From Zooshikella ganghwensis DSM 15267 (GTDB lineage Bacteria > Pseudomonadota > Gammaproteobacteria > Pseudomonadales > Zooshikellaceae), in contig NZ_AUAF01000004.1 in assembly GCF_000428585.1 (NCBI RefSeq), positions 1 to 64,000 of the forward strand: a DNA stretch of 64,000 nt. Direction: 5' to 3'. This document shows, one piece after another, positions 46,833 through 57,700 of the stretch. How positions within the stretch are numbered: the first letter of the stretch is position 1; each line of letters starts with the position of its first letter. The notes below the pieces were generated by a model. That model searched no databases, was not told the origin of the DNA, and saw only the letters and a list, made by a program, of their open reading frames with translations. The position numbers were made by a program, and so were the translations under genes.

Positions 46833-46917
46833 ATGTTGCAAAAATATGCGCAACTTTGGCCTTAATTTTTATCATGGTGATTTTAATAAAGCCGCTTTAG
46901 CCATATTTTTGCAACAC
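46833..46917. repeat. 85-bp element with 15-bp inverted ends between metK and ahcY
   Basis: TGTTGCAAAAATATG at 46834-46848 and CATATTTTTGCAACA at 46902-46916 are perfect inverted copies. The interior repeats GCAAC once more and shows weaker pairing around an ATCA-TGG-TGAT hairpin. The 6 bases ATTGAA occur on both sides (46827-46832 and 46918-46923). It could be a MITE, a leader structure of ahcY, or a Rho-type terminator of metK. It does not resemble the SAH riboswitch consensus. Confidence 0.5.
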
Positions 46918-46986
46918 ATTGAATTGCACATCTCAGCAAACATCGCCCGTTTATAATAAAAAATGACAAATCACAGGACAGAAGCT

Positions 46987-48357
46987 ATGGCAAATAATGA
47001 CTATAAAGTGGCTGATATTTCTCTGGCAGACTGGGGACACCAGGAAATAGCCATTGCTGAAACAGAAATGCCCGCCCTCATGGCTATTCGTGCCCAATAT
47101 AAAAATCAAAAACCCTTAGCCGGCGCGAAAATCATGGGCTGTATTCACATGACAATCCAAACTGCTGTATTAATTGACACTTTAATTGATCTCGGCGCAG
47201 AAGTACGCTGGTCCTCATGTAATATTTTCTCAACCCAAGATCATGCTGCAGCAGCAATGGCAGATAAAGGTGTTCCCGTTTTTGCCTGGAAGGGTGAAAC
47301 AGAAGAAGAATACTTGTGGTGTATTGAGCAAACCATTCTCAAAGATGGAAAGCCTTGGGGTGGTAATATGATTCTAGATGATGGTGGTGACTTAACAGAA
47401 ATACTCCATCATAAATACCCCGAATTATTAGATGCGGTACATGGCATTTCAGAAGAAACCACTACAGGTGTCCACCGTCTACTTGAAATGCTTGAGCAAG
47501 GCACCTTAAAAGTACCCGCCATTAACGTTAACGACGCCATCACCAAGTCCAAAAATGACAATAAATATGGATGTCGCCATAGTCTGAATGATGCGATAAA
47601 AAGAGGAACAGACCATTTACTTTCTGGCAAAAAAGCGCTGGTGATTGGTTATGGTGATGTCGGCAAAGGCTCAGCTGCTTCCCTTCGACAAGAAGGCATG
47701 ATTGTGAAAGTGACCGAAATTGACCCCATCTGTGCTATGCAAGCCTGTATGGATGGCTTTGAGGTCGTATCCCCCTATATCAACGGCAAAAATACAGGTA
47801 ATGCTGATGGTATTAATCAAGCCCTGTTAAATACCACTGATTTAATTGTTACGACTACCGGTAATGCCGATGTTTGTGATCGCTTTATGTTAGCTGCGCT
47901 CAAGCCTGGCGCCGTTGTCTGTAACATAGGTCACTTTGATATCGAAATTGATACGGCCTACATGCGTAAACACTGGCGTTGGGAAGAAATTAAACCCCAA
48001 GTCCATAAAATTTATCGCAGTGATGAGGCTAAAGATTTCATTCTACTGCTTTCTGAAGGACGACTCGTTAACCTGGGTAATGCTACAGGTCACCCATCAC
48101 GTATTATGGATGGCTCATTTGCCAATCAGGTTTTAGCCCAAATTCATTTATTCCAAGCCAAGTTTGCAGACCTATCACCTGCCGAAAAGACCAAAAGTCT
48201 TTATGTACGAGTACTGCCTAAAAAACTCGATGAAGAAGTAGCTCGCTATATGGTGGAAGGTTTTGGTGGTGTGATTACCCAGCTTACACCTGAGCAAGCT
48301 AAATATATTAATGTAGCTGTTGAGGGACCTTATAAACCCGATAGCTATAAATATTAA
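46987..48357 (+). CDS. ahcY: S-adenosylhomocysteine hydrolase (adenosylhomocysteinase)
   Basis: Splits SAH into homocysteine and adenosine using bound NAD. 456 residues from the ATG at 46987 (AGGA SD 9 bases before); the ATG at 46963 is in frame but has no SD. Motifs: [20 protein letters not shown] near 80-100, the NAD fold [21 protein letters not shown] (in pieces) near 213-232, and the C-terminal PYKPDSYKY. It joins metK and metF in the SAM cycle. A TATAAT (about 46952) suggests an own promoter. Confidence 0.97.
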   Translation: MANNDYKVADISLADWGHQEIAIAETEMPALMAIRAQYKNQKPLAGAKIMGCIHMTIQTAVLIDTLIDLGAEVRWSSCNIFSTQDHAAAAMADKGVPVFAWKGETEEEYLWCIEQTILKDGKPWGGNMILDDGGDLTEILHHKYPELLDAVHGISEETTTGVHRLLEMLEQGTLKVPAINVNDAITKSKNDNKYGCRHSLNDAIKRGTDHLLSGKKALVIGYGDVGKGSAASLRQEGMIVKVTEIDPICAMQACMDGFEVVSPYINGKNTGNADGINQALLNTTDLIVTTTGNADVCDRFMLAALKPGAVVCNIGHFDIEIDTAYMRKHWRWEEIKPQVHKIYRSDEAKDFILLLSEGRLVNLGNATGHPSRIMDGSFANQVLAQIHLFQAKFADLSPAEKTKSLYVRVLPKKLDEEVARYMVEGFGGVITQLTPEQAKYINVAVEGPYKPDSYKY

Positions 48358-48371
48358 TTTATACCAGAGCA

Positions 48372-48404
48372 CTTCCTGGCTATTCGCCTTAGCTGGCCAG
48401 GAAG
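48372..48404 (+). terminator. Hairpin between ahcY and metF
   Basis: CTTCCTGGC and GCCAGGAAG form a perfect 9-bp stem, loop 15 bases, 14 bp past the ahcY stop. No T-run follows (ACATGG), so it probably tunes or stabilises the ahcY mRNA end rather than stopping transcription fully. Confidence 0.4.
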
Positions 48405-48434
48405 ACATGGTAAAACTGTCGTATAGCCACAACT

Positions 48435-49298
48435 ATGGAATCACAAAAAAAACACCCAAAACGCTTTAGCTTTGAATTTTTCCCAGCCAAAACTCCCGCA
48501 GGCCAAGAAAAGCTTTTAACAACGGCGAAGAGACTGGCCGAGTATAAACCTGACTTTTTTTCTGTCACCTATGGCGCTGCAGGCTCTACCCGTGATAGAA
48601 CCAAAGACACCGTGCTTGCAATAACTGAAGCAACACAGATAGATACTGCACCTCACCTCTCGTGTATTGGTGCCAGTAAAGAAGAAATCGCAGACTTATT
48701 AAACGATTATAAAACACATCAGATTAAGCGTATCGTTGCACTTCGTGGGGATATGCCTTCTGGAATGGGGCTAGCTACAGGCGAAATGCGCTATGCTAAT
48801 GAGCTTGTCAGCTTTATTCGGGAAACAACCCAGCAGCAATTTATTTTAGAAGTAGCTGCCTATCCTGAAATTCACCCTCAGGCGCCTAATGCAGAAAAAG
48901 ACCTGGAAAACTTTAAGCGTAAAGTAGATGCTGGAGCGAATGCTGCAATTACCCAGTATTTTTATAATGCCGACAGTTATTTTTATTTTGTTGAACGCTG
49001 TGAAAAACTGGGCATTACCATTCCAATTACCCCAGGCATTATGCCGATCACTAATTACACCAAGCTAGCTCGATTCAGTGATGCTTGTGGTGCAGAGTTA
49101 CCTCGCTGGATCAGAAAACAACTTGAAGCCTACGGTGATGACATCACAAGTATTCGTCAGTTTGGGGAAGAAGTTATCACTCGACTGTGTGAGCAGCTAC
49201 TAGACGCTGGCGCACCAGGCATTCACTTTTATACGCTCAACCAAGCCGATCCAAGTTTGGCTGTTTGGAATAATCTGGACCTGTCAAATCGACGTTAG
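48435..49298 (+). CDS. metF: 5,10-methylenetetrahydrofolate reductase
   Basis: FAD enzyme giving 5-methyl-THF for methionine synthesis. 287 residues, usual length. SFEFFPAKTPAGQEKL at 11-26 with the catalytic Glu, VTYGAAGSTRDRT near 42, RIVALRGDMPSG near 98, the FAD/folate loop AAITQYFYNADSYFYF near 172, and PGIMPITNYTKL near 197. Cytoplasmic, in the methionine/SAM cluster after ahcY. Confidence 0.96.
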   Translation: MESQKKHPKRFSFEFFPAKTPAGQEKLLTTAKRLAEYKPDFFSVTYGAAGSTRDRTKDTVLAITEATQIDTAPHLSCIGASKEEIADLLNDYKTHQIKRIVALRGDMPSGMGLATGEMRYANELVSFIRETTQQQFILEVAAYPEIHPQAPNAEKDLENFKRKVDAGANAAITQYFYNADSYFYFVERCEKLGITIPITPGIMPITNYTKLARFSDACGAELPRWIRKQLEAYGDDITSIRQFGEEVITRLCEQLLDAGAPGIHFYTLNQADPSLAVWNNLDLSNRR

Positions 49299-49358
49299 TC
49301 AGAACCCCTCACTATGCTATAGTTGCCGTTCTGGCAATATAGCTTAGTGATTGACCTC

Positions 49359-50087
49359 ATGCGAATTCCTCGAATTTATACTCCCCAACCACTATCCCAT
49401 ACTACACTCCTGACACTTGATGCTTTAGCCGCCAACCATGTGGGTAAAGTGTTAAGAATGAAGCCTGGGGAACAGATTTATTTATTTAATGGCACAGGGG
49501 ATGACTATTTAGCAGAACTTAGCGAGGTCTCCAAAAAGACTGTTGTTGCCAATGTACTTAAGAAACTCACAACCCAGCATGAATCGCCCTTATCAATCCA
49601 CATAGGCCAATGTTTATCTCGTGGTGAGCGTATGGACTACGCTATTCAAAAGGCGACAGAAATGGGGGTGACACAAATTACACCGCTGTTTAGCACACGC
49701 TGTGAAGTCAAGCTAGCCAAAGAAAGGCAGGAAAAAAAGCTACAGCACTGGCGACAAATTGCCATAAGTGCGTGCGAACAATGTGGCCGTAATCTGTTAC
49801 CTGAAATCCATGCGCCTTTACCCATTGATCAATGGTTAGCCCAACGTTCGGAAGCATTACGATTAGTGCTGCATCACCATGCTGCAACCCCACTGGGCAA
49901 CCATAAACAACCCCATGATATTGCGCTACTCATTGGTCCTGAAGGTGGACTAACAGAGGAAGAAGTCAGCCTGGCTAACCAACATCAATTTCATTCAACA
50001 ACCTTTGGTCCGCGTGTCTTGAGAACAGAAACAGCCCCCGTGGCAGCACTTGCGGTACTTCAGTATTGCTGGGGGGATTGGCGGTAG
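49359..50087 (+). CDS. rsmE: 16S rRNA (uracil-1498-N3)-methyltransferase
   Basis: Methylates U1498 of 16S rRNA. 242 residues from the ATG at 49359 (MRIPRIYTP); the longer TTG start at 49323 is unlikely. SPOUT-family knot at the C-terminus: LLIGPEGGLTEEEV near 195 and FGPRVLRTETAPVAALAVLQ near 218. QKATEMGVTQITPLFSTR near 92 is also typical. It follows metF by 60 bp and ends at a bidirectional terminator. Confidence 0.93.
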   Translation: MRIPRIYTPQPLSHTTLLTLDALAANHVGKVLRMKPGEQIYLFNGTGDDYLAELSEVSKKTVVANVLKKLTTQHESPLSIHIGQCLSRGERMDYAIQKATEMGVTQITPLFSTRCEVKLAKERQEKKLQHWRQIAISACEQCGRNLLPEIHAPLPIDQWLAQRSEALRLVLHHHAATPLGNHKQPHDIALLIGPEGGLTEEEVSLANQHQFHSTTFGPRVLRTETAPVAALAVLQYCWGDWR

Positions 50088-50109
50088 AAGAATCGCTGTA
50101 TTAAAAAAC

Positions 50110-50133
50110 AAAAGCCTGCATTTGCAGGCTTTT
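50110..50133. terminator. Bidirectional Rho-independent terminator
   Basis: AAAAGCCTGCA, loop TT, TGCAGGCTTTT, with extra As before and Ts after. It serves the convergent rsmE (plus) and chpC (minus) genes. Confidence 0.88.
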
Positions 50134-50159
50134 TAAACTTAGCAAAATAGATCGCGAGC

Positions 50160-50639
50160 TTAAGCTAAACCATAAGCCAAAATCATCGTTTCAAGGCTAT
50201 CAAGTTTAGGAATGATTGCTGGCTCGCCATGGGCAAGTACATGCATTGCTTCAAGCTCACCTTGGTTAGGCTCATCCTGAGCAATCACATCTGACTCTGT
50301 TAGGCGTACTGAGTGTGGTATACCTTGCACGACAATGGCAAAAAAAGGCAGCTCCCGATTGCCACTGATGCTGTTAATAATCGCTACCCTTGCATTACGG
50401 CTGGTGCCTCGATACTCCTCACCGTTAGCCACTTCAAACGAAATGACCGGTATTGACTGATCGCGCCAATTTATCTGTCCAAGATGCCACTCAGGAGTAT
50501 CACTTGAAGATGAAGGTTGTTGAAAACCAATGATTTCAGCCACACTCACGTTGGGTAACAACAACATTTTGTCTTGGATGGGAATGAGTAAGCTTGAAAG
50601 AACTTCATCCCGGTCTTGGGTTAACTGTGCTTTTGCCAT
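50160..50639 (-). CDS. chpC: CheW-like chemotaxis protein ChpC
   Basis: A 159-residue CheW-fold adaptor, the last gene of the Pil-Chp cluster. CheW marks: LLPNVSVAEIIGFQ at 28-41, WHLGQINWRDQSIPVISFEV near 51-70, PFFAIVVQGIP near 100. In Pseudomonas ChpC can couple receptors to the kinase ChpA, in addition to PilI. 37 bp downstream of chpB. Confidence 0.85.
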   Translation of the reverse strand: MAKAQLTQDRDEVLSSLLIPIQDKMLLLPNVSVAEIIGFQQPSSSSDTPEWHLGQINWRDQSIPVISFEVANGEEYRGTSRNARVAIINSISGNRELPFFAIVVQGIPHSVRLTESDVIAQDEPNQGELEAMHVLAHGEPAIIPKLDSLETMILAYGLA

Positions 50640-50676
50640 AGGGCTTTATCTCTTTCTCTCTTACGTCAAATCATTT

Positions 50677-51762
50677 CTAGGCAGTTAGTCCAGGATTTTT
50701 TTTTATATCAGCCACCAGTGTTTCTACCAACTGCTGAGCAAGTAATTGCGGTGTACCACTAAAAGCACTTAACCCTTTAGCCTCTATCGCATCAGGCATC
50801 GTGCTACTTGCACAGCTTTCTTTACATTGTGTCCAAAGCGGTAATTTGCGCTCAGCATAAAACTCAGCCGCATCAGCACCATCTTGCCCCATGCCACTAA
50901 AAATAATGGCACCACACTTATCCTGAAAACCTGCCAATACATTGAGCATTACCTGGTCTATCGATGGGTTATAAGGACCAGGCCAAGTCTCTCCAGTAAA
51001 CTGAACTGTTTGATCAAAATCGAAGACAATTTCTTGCTCTATCGGTACTACTAAGACTTCACCACTTCGCAACGGGTCCCCTTCAACGACGTTTTTCACC
51101 TTTAAGCAACTATGTCGTCCCACAGAGTTTACTAACACCTCTTCAAAGCTGGCATCGATATGCTGGGCATACACAAAGGCAATTGGCAAATCACCAGGCA
51201 GGCAGTCCAAAAATGCTTTGACTGCGCTAGGCCCTCCTAACGATGCTCCTAATACCCAGACCCGTTGTGGCGCTTTAGAAGCAAGCTCTTTATTTGGCAG
51301 GTCAGGTAGCTCAATAACCTTTTCCCTGGCCTTAAAATCAAGCTTAATCGGAGTTGATAGCGTAGGAATAGCGGATTGTTCAGCTACGGGCTTATCTTCA
51401 ACCTGCTCTTGTAAAGTGGGAATGACCTCTTGCTCAAGCTTGGCCAGTATTCTTCGCTCCCAGCGAGGGTATAGCTCTGACGTTCTGGCAGGTGCTTCCC
51501 CTTCACCAAATAATACAGGTACCTCACTAGCATCCAGCAAATCATCAAGTGGCTCCGCCCAGCCATCCTCTCCAGTGACGTCAATGAACCACGCATCAAC
51601 TTTCAATTCATGGTGGCTTGGCTCAAGGCGATCTGGCGAGGTATTGATTAACACATCATAATGATGGGTTTGCATCAATACCTGAAGTAGGTGCCGCTGT
51701 AATGATGAGTCAGCAACAACACCTATTTTTCCCCGCCATCCACTCTTGCCTTCATTAGGCAT
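50677..51762 (-). CDS. chpB: Chemotaxis methylesterase ChpB (CheB-like)
   Basis: A 361-residue protein. The C-terminal CheB methylesterase domain (about 170-355) has WVLGASLGGPSAVKAFL near 168-184 (catalytic Ser in ASLGG), FVYAQHIDASF near 195 (catalytic His) and IFSGMGQDGADAAE near 285 (catalytic Asp). The N-terminal part is receiver-like in length but lacks a clear phospho-Asp, as expected for ChpB. It would remove methyl groups from the PilJ receptor, opposing PilK. It overlaps the chpA stop by 8 bp. Confidence 0.9.
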   Translation of the reverse strand: MPNEGKSGWRGKIGVVADSSLQRHLLQVLMQTHHYDVLINTSPDRLEPSHHELKVDAWFIDVTGEDGWAEPLDDLLDASEVPVLFGEGEAPARTSELYPRWERRILAKLEQEVIPTLQEQVEDKPVAEQSAIPTLSTPIKLDFKAREKVIELPDLPNKELASKAPQRVWVLGASLGGPSAVKAFLDCLPGDLPIAFVYAQHIDASFEEVLVNSVGRHSCLKVKNVVEGDPLRSGEVLVVPIEQEIVFDFDQTVQFTGETWPGPYNPSIDQVMLNVLAGFQDKCGAIIFSGMGQDGADAAEFYAERKLPLWTQCKESCASSTMPDAIEAKGLSAFSGTPQLLAQQLVETLVADIKKNPGLTA

Positions 51763-54700
51763 CCGTTTTTACCATTCGCTCAATTGTTTCTAGTAAGGGG
51801 CCTTCCTGGAAGGGCTTACCTAAATACTCATTGACCCCAATGGCTAAAGCCCGCTCCCGGTGCTTCTCACCAGTACGTGAGGTTATCATGATAATCGGCA
51901 CACTCTTTAAGCGCCTATCATTTCGAACCGTACTAGCCACTTCAAAGCCATCCATTCTTGGCATTTCAATGTCCAGCAACATCACATCAGGCTTGCGGTC
52001 TTGCAACAATGAAATAGCTTCTACCCCATCCCGTGCAAGTAAAACTTCATAACCATTACGCTCTAACAGTCTTGAAGTTACCTTCCGTACCGTTACCGAG
52101 TCGTCAACCACCATAACCAATGGTATGCGCTCAACTTGAGCCGGTACTTCAATCTCTTCCGCAACCACTTCGGCAGTAAGCAGCAGTCCTTGATGTGCGT
52201 AATCAGAACGTATCAGAGCAACTACATCAAGGATGATTACGACACGACCATCACCCAAAATAGTAGCACCTGATACACCTGGTAAGCTGGCAAACTGGAA
52301 GCCAAGACTTTTTACAACGATCTCGCGGCTACCTGCTAAGCTATCTACTTGAAGCGCAACACTGTGCTCAGCACCACGAGTCAAAATCACTGGTAAAGGC
52401 GCCAAAGCACCTTGTAGGTTAGGCTTGCCAGAACGGTGTAACAAATCACCTAAATACTTAAGCTTGTAATCCTGCCCAGCATATTCAAAGTCTGGTGCAT
52501 CATCTTCGTAATACGCTTCAAGCTCATAAGGACTGACCCGAACAACCCCTTCAATACTATTTAAAGGAATAGCATACAAGTCCTCACCTATGTAAACCAT
52601 CAGTGCTCGGTTCACAGATACAGTGAACGGTAGGCGAACCCGGAAAGTTGTTCCTTTGCCTGGTGTTGAGTGAATTGTCACTGAACCACCCAGCTGCTTA
52701 ATCTCACTATGCACCACATCCATACCCACGCCACGTCCAGAAATCTGGGTCACAGCGCGCGCGGTGCTAAAACCAGCCTCAAGAATAAACTGCAATATTT
52801 CATTATCAGAAAGGTCAGCATCAGGGTCCATAAGTCCACGTTCGATAGCTTTAGCTCTGACAGCATCAAGGTTAACCCCACTACCGTCGTCACTCATTTC
52901 TAATAGAATATCGCCCCCTTCACGGGATAAGCTCAAAGCTACTTGCCCAACAGCTTCTTTGCCTGAAGCCTTCCGCTGCTCTTCAGGCTCAATACCATGG
53001 TCAATGGCATTACGTAACATATGCTCTAAAGGTGCAACCATACGCTCCAGTACAGTTCGGTCCATTTCACCTTCTGCATTTTCAACATTAAACTCAACTT
53101 GCTTATCCAACTCACTGGATATTTGCCGGACAATTCGGCGTAGCCTAGGCATCAGACGATTAAAGGGTACCATGCGTGTCTGCATTAACCCTTCTTGCAG
53201 CTCAGTATTAACCCGTGCCTGTTGCAGAAGCAGTGTTTCAGCATCGCGGTTTTTGTCAACCAATGCTTCTTTCAAGTCCATCAAGTCGCTGGCAGACTCA
53301 AAGAGTGAGCGAGATAGCTGGGTCAGCTCGGAGTATTGGTCCATCTCCAATGGGTCAAACTCCAAGGCCATAGATGCAGCTTCTGCTTCGTGTTTAGAGA
53401 TAATCTGGGTTTGTGTCTCAATATCAAGCCGGCGAAGCTGCTCTCGAACCCGCTCAATAGTGGTATGCATTTCCTCAAGCGTAAAACTGATATCCGAAAT
53501 CTGCTGTTCAACCCGGCCTCTCGAAATACTGGTTTCACCAGCAAGGTTAACCAGGCTTTCTAGCAAATCAGCTGGTACTTTCACCATCTCTTGGGGCTGA
53601 CGAGCTTTCCCTGCCGCGCGCTTAGCCGCTGAGATCGGCTTCACCTTCGCAGGCATGGTATCGCCTGGGGATACTGGCTCAACTGCCTTTGTTTTTGGAG
53701 TAAACGGAAGAATTTCCGCAGATGGCTCTGCAGCCGCAGGAGTAGCTTTTTCAGCCACCACAGGAGCCTCACCTGACATATGCTTTTTCACATGATCAAC
53801 ATGCGTTTGCAACTTATCTTGCCGAGTGAAAACATCCGCAAAGAAAGCACCTTCTAAGTCAGGTAAGCGATTTTGAGCCTGGGTAATAAACATCTCAAAC
53901 TCATGGGTAAAATCCCCTAGTTTAGAGAGTCCTGCAAGGCGAGCACCACCTTTCAGAGTATGGAGTAAACGTAACAACTCATCAGCATACTGGCCATTGG
54001 CTGGATCTTTGCGCCAGGCATCTGTAGACCTTTCGACACCATCAACCAAGTCAACAGCTTCTTCCAAAAAGATATCCAGTACATCAGTATCTGCTAACGC
54101 CAGATCGTCCAGGTCCTGGGCAACTGCTGGCTCATGAGGGCTAGCCTCCGCCAGCTCTCCAGTAACTAACGGAGCCTGCTCCAGTTCTGGCTTTGGTGGG
54201 CTGGTCTGCTCAAGCTCACTGGTTTGCGATAGCAGTTTGTGAATGTTTGGAATGCCACTATCAGGATTAGCTCGGTAAGTTTTTAAAGCATCAATAAGCC
54301 AGTCGACGTTACGGCAATAGCCTTGCGTTTTAAGCTCATCAAGCATATCTGCTAACAAGTCATGACATGCCAACAATAAGTCAAAGAGAGGTGTTTCGGT
54401 CTTCAGTCGACCATCACTTAAACCTTCATAAATAAACTCTAACTCATGGCTAAAATCACCAATTTGAGTGATCTCAGCCATTCTTGCACCACCTTTTAGA
54501 GTATGCAGATCTCGCTGTAACTCCTTAACCTCCATGGTGCTTTCTGGATTTTCAATCCATTTTTGGAGAGAGCTGGCAGTGCTTTCCATGATATCACCAG
54601 CTTCTTCCAGGAAGATTTCAACCAGCTCAGGATCAATCAACGGGCCTTTTTCTTCTTGAGTAACCACTGGTGCTGCTGGCTGCTCAACAGGCTCAGGCTC

Positions 54701-57700
54701 CTGAGTACTTACCTCCAGCGCTTCTTCACCTAGCTCACCCAGCTGAATAGGCTCTTCAGGAATCTCTTCTGCCTCAATATTTAAGGTTTCCAGCTCCTCT
54801 TCTGGCAGCCCCATATCAATATCAGTATCTACTTCAATAATGGGTAGTGTTTCTTCATCGAGGCTTAGTGACTCTTCCAGATCAGCATTAAGATCAACCT
54901 CTTCTACTTCAGGCATTGCTGGTTCAGCAATCTCAAAGCTTTCCACATCCTCTTCTGCTGTCAGTCTATGGAGCTGCTGAATGCAGTCGGTAGCAGGTTC
55001 AACTGTTTGGACGGCAGCAATACTATCCATCATACTAATCAGCTGCTCATGTCCATCACGTACGGCTTTGAAAAAGTCATCACTTAAAGGACACTGGCCT
55101 TCAACAACAGCCTTGTACGCATCAATCAATGCTTCACAGAGTTCTGCAACAGGATCCAGCTCAGCAATTTCTGCACCTTTAGCCAGCGTTTCCAGCTCCT
55201 CAAGAAGCATGTTTAACTCATCACCGGCTACAGGATTACGGCTCCACTCTTCAAGGATTTCCCCTGCATCCAGCAATACCTCCATGCCTTCAGCTAAGAA
55301 CATAGAGATTACTTGAGTGTCTTGCTCTACCGCTTCATCTTCTGATGCATCTTCAGCAAAAAGTCGCCTTTGAATCTGATCAACATCCTGTAAAAACTGG
55401 TCCAACCCATCAAGCTCCATAAGTGGGTTTGCCTTCATTGACGCTAAGGCAGTTTCACCCAGCTCACCCGCTCTCTGAAGGATAAGGGCCACTTCATGAT
55501 CTGCTTTTACTAAGTTGGCGCGTAAATCCTTAATCAACTGCTCTAGCGGCGATACCAGTTGAGCAATACAAATAACACCCGCCATATGTGCACTACCCTT
55601 CAGGGTGTGAAGTGCACGCTGAAGTGCCTCATCTATAGCAATCGGTTGCTGAGCCTCATGGTACTGAGCAACAAACTGTTTGACCGTTGCAAAGTGGGAG
55701 ACAGCTTCATCATGGAAAATATCAAGCAAGACAGGGTCAAACTCTGGTGCTGCCTCACTGGGTAATGACACTTCCACTTCTTCCGCAACTTCATCAGTTG
55801 CAGGAATGTCTTCCTCCGTCAAGCCCATCTGCAGCAGTTCAAGCTCTTCTGCGACACTACCGTCCTCTTGTTCTGGTAGAGGAATCTCTTCAATTTCCTC
55901 AACAGATTCAGCTTTGATTTCCTCTTCATCTTCATCAGCAGGCAGCTCTTGTTCATCCATGATGAACGACTCAACTGCAGACTCCCAAATTATCTCATCT
56001 TCAGCTAATTCTTCTGCTTCAAGAGCCGCCTGCTCTTCAGCAAAATCATCTTCTGAAATAACAGGCTCTGCCATTAACTCTTCAGGGAAAGTCTCAGCCT
56101 CTACAGGTTTTTCAAAAGGTAGACCTTTCGCATAGGCCTCTGCTTCAGCGACAAATGCGTCAACATCTGGAGTTTGTTTCTGCTGTTGGTTTTCAAAGTC
56201 TTTAACCAGCCCTGGCAACCTGCCAGTAACGCGCCTCACCAGATCAAAATGATCATCACTAATGCTGATGGTATTATCGATTATTCGATTCAGCATGTTT
56301 TCGATAGCCCAGGCGAGTTCACCCACCACAGTTGCACCTACCAGGCGACCACTACCCTTGAGAGTATGGAATGCTCGTCGTACTTCACCACGCGCATCGG
56401 CATCATCAAGATTACTCTGCCATTTCGGGAGATATTCATTAATGGTTTCTAAAACCTCACCCGCTTCTTCAATAAAGATCTCAATGACCTCATCATCGAT
56501 TAGGCTTTCTTCTTCCTCATCGACAGGTGCAGGCTCAGCTGTAACAGTGACAGGCTCTGGTTCAGCTGCAGGTGCTTCAAAAACGTCTTCAGCTGACTCA
56601 GCTGGAGCAACCTCCTCTAGTGCTATATCCTCTATCTCTTCTTGAGTTTCTACATCCTCTTCTGGGTACAACGCCTCAGCTTCTTCTAGCTCCTCAGGCT
56701 CTTTGAGTACAGGGCCTTCATCTTCCTCGCCAGATGTATCTGCAGCTTCTATCGCTTGACGCGCTTCAGCCTCAGCTAGCACTTCAGCCTCTGGTCTTAC
56801 CGGGGGCTGACGTAAGTCATCGCTACTGAAGCCAAGATGAACGAGGCTTTCTTCTGCAACATCAAGAATTAATTCATTTTGACTGGTATTACCCTCAGCA
56901 AGCCGTTCTAAATAATATTCAACACTGGTTATTGCATCAGCTAGCGTATCCAGTGCTTGCCACTGAGGTACTTGTTGTTTATCCAGCAGCTGTTCTTTCA
57001 CATAACGCCGACAAGCTGCAATCAATGTTGCCGCCCTCTCAAGCGGAATCATGATTAAGCCGCCACGAACAGCGTCTAGAACTTCTGGGACATTAACTAA
57101 ATTTTGGTGATTCCACTGAGAAGCAATAAATTCAATAATGGCATCTTTGGCTTGCTCAAGCCCGTTCCTTGCCTCACGAATGACTGCTTCATGAGCCTCA
57201 CTCATCTCTGAGACAGGCACAACACTTTCTGTTACTCGCGGCTTACCTGTGGAGCTATCAACAATACCGGTCAGTGTTGCTTCTACATAGAGCAGGGAGC
57301 CAGCAATATCCATCAGCGCAGCATCATCCATCTCTCTGTTACCAGCAACCATCTGTTGCATGATATCAAGCTGCTCCATGAGCACTTTGCGGGGAATACC
57401 GAGACCTAGTACAGCAATAGTATCAGCGATGCGCTTTAAGACAGGTACCTGCTCTTTAAAGTTGGTAATATCATGACGATCACTGCGAACAAAAAGGTCT
57501 AATGCCTCTTTGATACTGGTTAGCTCATCGGTTAATACGGTAACAACCGATGCCATTGCTTCTTTATCAGGGCCTGAAAATAGATCTCTTTCCTGGTTTA
57601 GCGTGTCTTCATCAGGTAGCGCTTCAACGAGATTAAAGGCTTCCTTAAGGGCTCTGATGCGAGGTGTTTCATTATCAGCTTTAGCAACGTAATACAGTAG

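Noticed and set aside
46810-46986. SAH riboswitch before ahcY
   Set aside because: The leader is structured, but I do not see the conserved SAH-riboswitch core; AT-rich inverted ends fit a mobile or terminator element better.
52764-53600. Long plus-strand open frame of 278 codons inside chpA
   Set aside because: It is antisense to the conserved kinase core of chpA, with Ser/Arg-rich low-quality composition typical of a mirror frame; no SD or family.
55680-56645. Serine-rich plus-strand frames opposite the acidic linkers of chpA
   Set aside because: They are the complement of Glu-rich codons (GAA/GAG to TTC/CTC) and reflect linker composition, not genes.
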